Assembly: GCA_964468005.1 (NCBI GenBank)
Contig: CAYXUT010000095.1
Coordinates: 1 to 11,186, forward strand
Length of the DNA: 11,186 bases
Reading direction: 5' to 3'
Origin: TMED8 sp964468005
GTDB lineage: Bacteria; Pseudomonadota; Alphaproteobacteria; Rhodospirillales; Casp-alpha2
In this document: piece after piece, positions 7,111 through 11,186 of the stretch
Layout: each line of letters begins with the position of its first letter
How positions within the stretch are numbered: the first letter of the stretch is position 1
The notes under the pieces: generated by a model
What the model was told of the DNA's origin: nothing
The model's database searches: none
The model's input: the letters and a program-made list of their open reading frames with translations, nothing else
Program-made: the position numbers and the translations under genes

Positions 7111-7722
7111 TTACCCTGTCTTCACCCTGCTTCCAAGGGCTCTCAGGTCTTCGGCATCGTCTACATCGTCAAGTGTAGCAACAAATGCATGTCGCCATGA
7201 GGCTGGTAGATTAGCCAATGTATCAGCGAGTGTATCGACAGTCGACCAACGCACGCCCTTGTAGATGTCGACATAAGCGTTGGGCCGCTTTAGCCCGACC
7301 AGCCAAAAACCACCATCCGACGCTGGCCCAAAGACCGCGTCATTTTGCCCGAGCGCCCGAAATGCGGCTTCGATATGCGCGGCTTCAACCGCTGGGATAT
7401 CGGCGCCGATTAGCACTGCCGCCCCGGCTGGAACCGCACTCATCAGGCGCGCCATGCGCTGGCCCAGATCACCCTCGCCTTGTTCGATGCGCGGGTGGTT
7501 GACCGGCCAAATTCTCGGATCATATCTTGTCTCGTTGGGGCTGATGCCGAGCCAGGTTTGCCATCGCCCATCGGCCCCCAGGCGCCGCGCGACTTCAGCC
7601 AGAGTACGCTTATAGAAACCCCAAGCGGCAACAGCGCCGATATCGCAGGCCAAGCGCGATTTCACCCGTCCGATACGAGGCGCCTTGGCCATGATGATCA
7701 GATGCCTGCGGGCGGCGTTCAC
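7111..7722 (-). CDS. TIGR04282-family glycosyltransferase-like protein (DUF2064)
   Basis: A 203-residue protein with a GT-A-like nucleotide-sugar or nucleotidyltransferase fold, of the family named rSAM/selenodomain-associated transferase 1. Diagnostic blocks are MAKAPRIGRVKSRLA (about 11-25), QGEGDLGQRM (81-90) and GADIP (106-110, the metal-binding position). DAVFGPASDGGFWLVG (128-143), VRWSTVDT (157-164) and LDDVDDAEDL (184-193) follow. The donor and acceptor are unknown. GTG at 7722 is chosen because it overlaps the stop of the upstream gene as GTGA and is preceded by GGGGGACGAGA, a strong ribosome-binding site. Longer reading frames would run deep into that gene. Its partner TIGR04283 is directly upstream, the usual pairing. 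The family often neighbours radical-SAM genes of arsenosugar synthesis, but none is in this window. Confidence 0.9.
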   Translation of the reverse strand: MNAARRHLIIMAKAPRIGRVKSRLACDIGAVAAWGFYKRTLAEVARRLGADGRWQTWLGISPNETRYDPRIWPVNHPRIEQGEGDLGQRMARLMSAVPAGAAVLIGADIPAVEAAHIEAAFRALGQNDAVFGPASDGGFWLVGLKRPNAYVDIYKGVRWSTVDTLADTLANLPASWRHAFVATLDDVDDAEDLRALGSRVKTG

Positions 7723-8411
7723 TCTCGTCCCCCCGTATACAGCAGCACCAAAGACGCCGGCCGCACACCCAAAAAATAAAGCCCCAGGCACAAGAGATTG
7801 CGCGCCGGGCGCAAGATATAGCCGTCGCGGTGGTAACGCACCGCCGATGTTAGTGCGTCGGCAGGCAGCGCTTTGAGGCGGTGCTTGGCGATGCGGCGCA
7901 CCAGGGCGACATCTTCCATCAATGGGATTGATGGAAAGCCGCCCAAATGCTCGTAAAACTCGTTACTGATCAGCAACCCCTGGTCGCCGTAGGGAAGCCC
8001 GAAAGTCTGGCAACGCCAGGCAACCATACGTTCCAAGCGTCTGGCTTCAGGAGAAGGGTCATCAAGCGCAAAGCGGTAATGGCCGGCACAGAATCGGTTG
8101 GCAGCATCGGCCATGAAGCGTTCGGTGACCTTCTGCCAGCCTGGTTCGAGCCGCGTATCGGCATGGATGAACAACAACCAATCGCCGACCGCGGTCTCGG
8201 CGCCCGCCGCCATTTGACTGCCTCGGCCACGCGGGGCCGTTACTACCCCGGCACCGGCAACGCGGGCCAGGTCTGCAGTCGCATCAATTGAGCCCCCATC
8301 GGCAACGATGACCTCACCAGCGACACCACTCTCCAGCCAGTTCTCAACCTCGCCGACAATGGTATCCGCCTTATTCAGCACAGGAATAATGACACTCAGC
8401 ACAACCGCCAC
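7719..8411 (-). CDS. TIGR04283-family GT2 glycosyltransferase
   Basis: A 230-residue family 2 glycosyltransferase, of the family named rSAM/selenodomain-associated transferase 2. LSVIIPVLNKADTI opens the GT-A fold (5-18) and VADGGSIDAT lies at 36-45. The metal/nucleotide motif is HADT at 83-86, followed by GLPYGDQG (138-145) and MEDVAL (165-170), which carries the probable catalytic acid. The C-terminal stretch 203-226 is hydrophobic and could be membrane-associated. The start is a GTG at 8411 with GGAG about 10 bases before it. Both lie at the edge of the Gfo/Idh pseudogene, so the native upstream region may have been replaced by a deletion. A second GTG at codon 4 is possible. It is translationally coupled to the TIGR04282 gene. 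Sugar donor and acceptor cannot be read from sequence. Confidence 0.9.
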   Translation of the reverse strand: MAVVLSVIIPVLNKADTIVGEVENWLESGVAGEVIVADGGSIDATADLARVAGAGVVTAPRGRGSQMAAGAETAVGDWLLFIHADTRLEPGWQKVTERFMADAANRFCAGHYRFALDDPSPEARRLERMVAWRCQTFGLPYGDQGLLISNEFYEHLGGFPSIPLMEDVALVRRIAKHRLKALPADALTSAVRYHRDGYILRPARNLLCLGLYFLGVRPASLVLLYTGGRE

Positions 8412-8639
8412 CCAATACTATCTCCAAGGCAAAAACATCAGCGATGGTGTCGTCCTTGAAGGTCACAGGAACCATGGAAAAGTCTTCGATATTGCTTTAA
8501 TCGGCGCGCAGGTGTCCAGCATCGACAAAGCCTTCCAACTGGGTGCGGGCGGTAACGGTGGCGGGACGGATGAGCTTATGGAATCGCGCGGCAAATCCCG
8601 TGCCGATAATCCCGGCGCGTACAGTCTTTTTGTTTTCAT
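8405..8639 (-). pseudogene. Collapsed Gfo/Idh/MocA-family oxidoreductase gene
   Basis: An excellent ribosome-binding site (GAGGAG, 6 bases before the ATG at 8639) starts a reading frame that shifts within its first codons. In the neighbouring frame the minus strand reads VRAGIIGTGFAARFH, the Rossmann NAD(P)-binding start of this dehydrogenase family. It then passes to FVDAGHLRAD, a TAA stop, and IEDFSMVPVTFKDDTIADV with FALEIVLGG. That last block resembles the middle of the C-terminal domain (normally near residue 230-260), yet it lies only about 50 codons from the start. Some 200 residues are therefore missing internally, and the C-terminal end is lost at the TIGR04283 start. The gene is 26 bases behind the aldolase gene, so it was probably co-transcribed and acted on a related sugar or polyol. 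The block assignments are from memory of family patterns. Confidence 0.7.
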
Positions 8640-8665
8640 GGGTTTCTCCTCAACAACGCTTTCGT

Positions 8666-9400
8666 TCAGTCGCGATAGTCGGGGCAATCGCGATCCAACA
8701 CGTCCTTCAAGGCATTGAAGTGCTTGATGGCATATTCAGAACTGAGGCCGTTTCTGATCTCATAGGCGGTGGCCTTAGCCATGTTGTCTGAGATGTACTT
8801 AAGCGGCCTTCCCGTCGACATGGCCAGGACCTGCACCTCACAGGTTCGCTCGAGATAATAGAGATCATCGAAGGCCTCGGCGATGCTATCCCCGACCACG
8901 ATGACGCCATGGTGTGCCAAGAACAGAACCCGCTTACCACCGATCTTCGAAGCCATGCGGTCACCCTCGGCGGTGGCGGTGGCAACGCCGCCATAATCGT
9001 CGTCATAGGCAACGTCGTCCCAAAAGCGGAGCGCGTTCTGGGTGACCGGCTCGACACGGCCCTCTTCCAGCGAGGTCAGGCTCGTGGCATAGGGCATGTG
9101 AGTGTGCAGGACGGCGCGGGCACGAGAATGCTGGGCATGGATGCGCGAATGGATACAAAAGGCAGTCATTTCCAACTCGCGCTCTCCTTCCAGGATATCG
9201 CCAGCCTCGTTGACCACCAGGATATCGCTGGCGCGCATCATCGACCAATGAATGCCGTGCGGATTGATCAAAAAACAGTCTTCCTGCCCGGACACGACAT
9301 AACTGAAATGGTTGCACACGCCCTCGTGCATATTGAAGCGCGCCGCCAAGCGTAAAGCGGCGGCCATGTCGATGCGGGCCTGTTGGAAAGTATTACTCAT
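8666..9400 (-). CDS. Class II aldolase/adducin-family protein
   Basis: A 244-residue zinc-dependent aldolase-fold protein, related to fuculose- and ribulose-phosphate aldolases/epimerases and to adducin head domains. Zinc ligands are visible as HTH (H99, H101) and HHG (H163-H164). An ELEMTAF segment (about 75-81) supplies the acidic residue in the position of the catalytic glutamate. INPHGIHW (45-52) is the usual substrate-phosphate-side loop. The reaction cannot be fixed; members in proteobacterial accessory loci include decarboxylases and aldolases of sugar acids. ATG at 9400 is preferred, with AAGAGG in front of it at good spacing. A longer frame reaching 9475 would start inside the candidate promoter. 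The downstream Gfo/Idh dehydrogenase is dead and the divergent gene is an MFS transporter, which together suggests a small catabolic locus. Confidence 0.9.
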   Translation of the reverse strand: MSNTFQQARIDMAAALRLAARFNMHEGVCNHFSYVVSGQEDCFLINPHGIHWSMMRASDILVVNEAGDILEGERELEMTAFCIHSRIHAQHSRARAVLHTHMPYATSLTSLEEGRVEPVTQNALRFWDDVAYDDDYGGVATATAEGDRMASKIGGKRVLFLAHHGVIVVGDSIAEAFDDLYYLERTCEVQVLAMSTGRPLKYISDNMAKATAYEIRNGLSSEYAIKHFNALKDVLDRDCPDYRD

Positions 9401-9453
9401 TTTGTAACCTCTTAAGCTTATCCACATTGCGGCGCGATCTATTACCAGGATAT

Positions 9454-9483
9454 TTATTACCCGCGCCGTTGCCACGATGGCAA
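9454..9483 (-). promoter_or_regulatory. Candidate promoter of the aldolase gene
   Basis: On the minus strand TTGCCA (9483-9478) is separated by 18 bases from TAATAA (9459-9454), a reasonable sigma-70 pair. It would place the transcription start near 9447, about 47 bases before the aldolase ATG. The -35 box lies inside the palindrome at 9469-9483. This is pattern recognition only. Confidence 0.4.
9469..9483. promoter_or_regulatory. Palindrome TTGCCACGATGGCAA, candidate operator
   Basis: Two perfect 6-bp arms separated by CGA, lying between the divergent aldolase and MFS transporter genes. The arm TTGCCA overlaps a plausible -35 box on both strands: minus-strand TTGCCA-N18-TAATAA, and plus-strand TTGCCA-N17-TAGGGT (9492-9497), which is weaker. 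A regulator bound here could control both genes. No regulator gene is visible in the window. It could also be only a small hairpin. Confidence 0.35.
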
Positions 9484-9517
9484 GATTGTCATAGGGTCCG
9501 CCGGCCCCGCTCCCTTC

Positions 9518-9547
9518 ACCCCCCTGGCATCTTGGGGGTCTTTTTTT
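9518..9547 (+). terminator. Intrinsic terminator just upstream of the MFS gene
   Basis: ACCCCC (9518-9523) pairs perfectly with GGGGGT (9534-9539) around a 10-base loop, followed by C and seven T (9541-9547). This is a textbook Rho-independent terminator for plus-strand transcripts. It ends only 11 bases before the ATG of the transporter gene, and no plus-strand gene precedes it in the gap. It may be a leader attenuator of the transporter, or the leftover end of a lost upstream plus-strand gene or small RNA. Confidence 0.75.
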
Positions 9548-9558
9548 GACGGAATACC

Positions 9559-10776
9559 ATGCGTGACAGCACCCCCACCTTGGTCTTTATCTTCCGCGAA
9601 TGGCGGTTTTTGTTGTTCGGCGCGCTGGTCATGTTCTGGACCAGCCCGGGGCAAACCTACCTGATTTCTCTGTTCGCCGACAAAATAAGTAGTGATTTCG
9701 GGCTTAGCCACGGCGAGTGTGGCTCGCTCTATACCGCCGCTACTCTGACAAGCGCCGCTATCTTGTGGCCGACCGGTCGCCTGGTGGATAAGTTGCCGCT
9801 GGCTAAGTTCGTCTGGTGGGTTTGCGCCACCATGGCGGTAGGAGCAGCTGCCTTTTCCCTGGTCTCGGGACCCGTCACACTGTTCTTTGGCATCCTGGTA
9901 GTACGTTTTTTGGGCCAGGGCATGATGTCGCACATTGCCGTTACCGCCATGGCCAGGCGTTATGTAGCCGAGCGCGGCCGCGCCATCGCCATTGTCGGGT
10001 TCGGCTTTCCCATCGCCGAGGGCATCTTGCCGCCTTTGATCACCATTGGTCTTACAATCACACATTGGCAAAACATCTGGATTGTCTTGGGAGCCTGCGT
10101 CGCAGTGACACTGTTGCCGGCCATCCCGTTTCTGCTGAAACGTACCGCCAGCCAAGATGGCCATGGCGCCGAGGGCCTAGTCCGCCATGACACCGCGCGC
10201 CAGCAATGGACCCGCAGAGAGATGTTACGCGACAAGCGATTTTTCATGGTGGCACCCTTGATGATGACTATGTCGGCCATTTTTACGGGGTTAATCTTCC
10301 ACCAGAAATTCATTATCGGTACGGCTAAGGGCTGGGATTTTTTGTGGTGGAGCATTTGCTTCGCTGGTTTTGCCGTTTGCCAAGTAGCCGGCAGTTTCAT
10401 TGCTGGTTGGCTGGTCGATAAGGTTTCGGCAAGATGTATTACGCCCTACGTGTTGCTGCCTTTTGCGCTGTCCATCACCCTGCTAGGTCTTGGCACCAGC
10501 GAAGCATGGGCGCTGGTTATCCTGAGCGCTATGGGCCTCAGCGCTGGCGCCACCAACCCGACGTTTTCCTCACTCTGGGCGGAGTTCTATGGCACCGAAC
10601 ATCTGGGTGCCATCCGCGCCGCCGGTGCGGTGCTCAGCGTTTTCGCCTCAGCCTTGGGGCCGGTCGTCGTCGGTTGGGCGCTCGACGTGGGCGTCTCGGT
10701 ACTGACGCTGACATCAACCTCTGTGGCAATTACGCTCTCGACCAGCATGCTATCTGCCGCGGCGGTAAGGAAATAG
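9559..10776 (+). CDS. MFS transporter
   Basis: A 405-residue major facilitator superfamily permease with about 12 membrane segments in two halves joined by a charged loop near residues 195-228. The first segment covers about 17-40. Motif A, GRLVDKLPLAKF, is at 73-84 between segments 2 and 3, and its second-half counterpart, GWLVDKVSARC, is at 283-293. FYGTEHLGAIR (343-353) resembles the FGxxHLGAIRG block of carboxylate/oxalate-type (OFA- or MCT-like) members. The substrate is unknown; the divergent aldolase-family gene makes a sugar acid or other organic acid a reasonable guess. The start is ATG at 9559 with only a modest ACGGAA in front, directly after the terminator U-tract. No terminator is obvious after the TAG. 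Confidence 0.92.
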   Translation: MRDSTPTLVFIFREWRFLLFGALVMFWTSPGQTYLISLFADKISSDFGLSHGECGSLYTAATLTSAAILWPTGRLVDKLPLAKFVWWVCATMAVGAAAFSLVSGPVTLFFGILVVRFLGQGMMSHIAVTAMARRYVAERGRAIAIVGFGFPIAEGILPPLITIGLTITHWQNIWIVLGACVAVTLLPAIPFLLKRTASQDGHGAEGLVRHDTARQQWTRREMLRDKRFFMVAPLMMTMSAIFTGLIFHQKFIIGTAKGWDFLWWSICFAGFAVCQVAGSFIAGWLVDKVSARCITPYVLLPFALSITLLGLGTSEAWALVILSAMGLSAGATNPTFSSLWAEFYGTEHLGAIRAAGAVLSVFASALGPVVVGWALDVGVSVLTLTSTSVAITLSTSMLSAAAVRK

Positions 10777-10986
10777 TCAGACCCGTACTTTGGTAGCTAT
10801 TGGCCTTATCGACCATTTCAGACATCATCTCGGACATGCCCAAGAGCACGTTGAACAAACTTCTTAGTTCGTAAAAGATTTTGGGGGAGGGTCTATTTTT
10901 AACAACGGTCTTGTGTTCAAGCTATTCGTTTTTCCACACATTGATGTTCGTTATCTCAAACTGATCAGCTAGATTAGAAAATATGA
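10777..10986. other. Intergenic region without a recognised gene
   Basis: This 210-base gap holds no convincing gene, RNA or terminator. The minus strand from about 10919 to 10730 is open without an obvious start. It translates to a helical-looking segment including LRSLFNVLLGMSEMMSEMV, overlapping the MFS 3' end. This could be a relic, but I recognise no family. Confidence 0.4.
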
Positions 10987-11186
10987 CTAATCCCGTACCA
11001 TCAGTTCAACCGTATGGGCATGGGCGAGCGCGCCGAGCCGCTTGCCACCGCAAATGGTCGGCTGAAGAATAACCGCCTCGGGAAGAAAATTCTCTAAGCC
11101 GATATCGGTGTTTGACCCCTCGGTACCAACATATATCGCTTCATCCACCTCACAGACTTGGGTGATCAAGCTATGAGCGGCCGAGC
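10987..11186 (-). CDS. Unrecognised protein, C-terminal fragment at window edge
   Basis: The minus-strand frame is open from the right edge to TAG at 10989-10987, giving at least 65 residues. Visible text includes CEVDEAIYVGTEGSNTDIG, VILQPTICGGKRLG and AHAHTVELMVRD at the end. It has no membrane segment and looks like a soluble enzyme tail. A TTG at 11169 is the only in-frame start-like codon and is not well placed, so the gene most likely begins beyond the window. I do not recognise the family. Codon use is similar to the neighbouring genes, so I believe it is a real coding region. Confidence 0.55.
   Translation of the reverse strand, partial: SAAHSLITQVCEVDEAIYVGTEGSNTDIGLENFLPEAVILQPTICGGKRLGALAHAHTVELMVRD

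Noticed and set aside
6791..7264. A 157-codon plus-strand open frame bridging the gap and the TIGR04282 gene
   Set aside because: The minus strand carries recognisable channel fragments and the end of the TIGR04282 gene; the plus frame has no motif and no good ribosome-binding site.
8308..8718. A 136-codon plus-strand open frame across the oxidoreductase remnant
   Set aside because: It is antisense to the Gfo/Idh blocks, the TIGR04283 start and the aldolase end, and has low-complexity Ser/Thr content.
9484..9540. Possible tRNA 3' end before the terminator (GC-rich stretch ending in a T-run)
   Set aside because: No acceptor stem, T-loop GTTCGA motif or anticodon arm can be assembled upstream.
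9457..10164. A 235-codon minus-strand open frame opposite the MFS gene
   Set aside because: Its translation is rich in G, Q, D and P without a domain, and the plus strand carries a clear 12-segment transporter.
1..11186. CRISPR array, toxin-antitoxin pair or anti-phage system
   Set aside because: No regularly spaced repeats and no nuclease, helicase, reverse transcriptase or small toxin pair was recognised on either strand.

Overview
The window looks like part of an alphaproteobacterial chromosome, probably from the Rhodospirillales or a related order. Three things point there. It carries a TIGR02302/DUF4175 membrane protein, a family I know only from alphaproteobacteria. It has an argH / small lipoprotein / lysA / TIGR02302 gene string, with a TlpA-type thioredoxin gene divergent from argH. 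Base composition and codon use are moderately GC-rich. No CRISPR array, tRNA, rRNA, prophage or recognisable defence system is visible.

Layout from left to right. Bases 1-216 hold the decayed 3' end of an IS630-family transposase on the minus strand, followed by two minus-strand terminator-like hairpins. Bases 384-5991 are a compact minus-strand operon read right to left: argH (last step of arginine synthesis), a small LptM/YifL-type lipoprotein, lysA (last step of lysine synthesis), and the large TIGR02302 protein, whose start overlaps the lysA stop (ATGA). A membrane-anchored TlpA-like thiol-disulfide oxidoreductase (6060-6656) is divergent from argH.

Bases 6657-7110 contain no intact gene, but they are not empty. 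On the minus strand lie the tail of a bacteriohemerythrin with an internal TAG, and the frameshifted voltage-sensor half of a bacterial ion channel. Next come two overlapping minus-strand genes for the glycosyltransferase-like proteins TIGR04283 and TIGR04282 (GTGA overlap). Immediately upstream of them is a collapsed Gfo/Idh/MocA oxidoreductase pseudogene, which sits directly behind an intact class II aldolase/adducin-family gene (8666-9400). A divergent MFS transporter gene (9559-10776) follows. The 158-base gap between aldolase and transporter has a perfect palindrome inside candidate divergent promoters and a strong plus-strand terminator hairpin just before the transporter start. The right edge carries an unrecognised minus-strand C-terminal fragment.

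Functionally the left half is core biosynthesis and envelope housekeeping. The right half looks like an accessory catabolic locus (aldolase, dead dehydrogenase, transporter) in which several genes have been lost by deletion and frameshift. I do not see convincing evidence of a novel multi-gene system. The most informative signals are the four gene remnants, the leader region of the transporter, and the conserved but functionally unassigned TIGR02302 protein.
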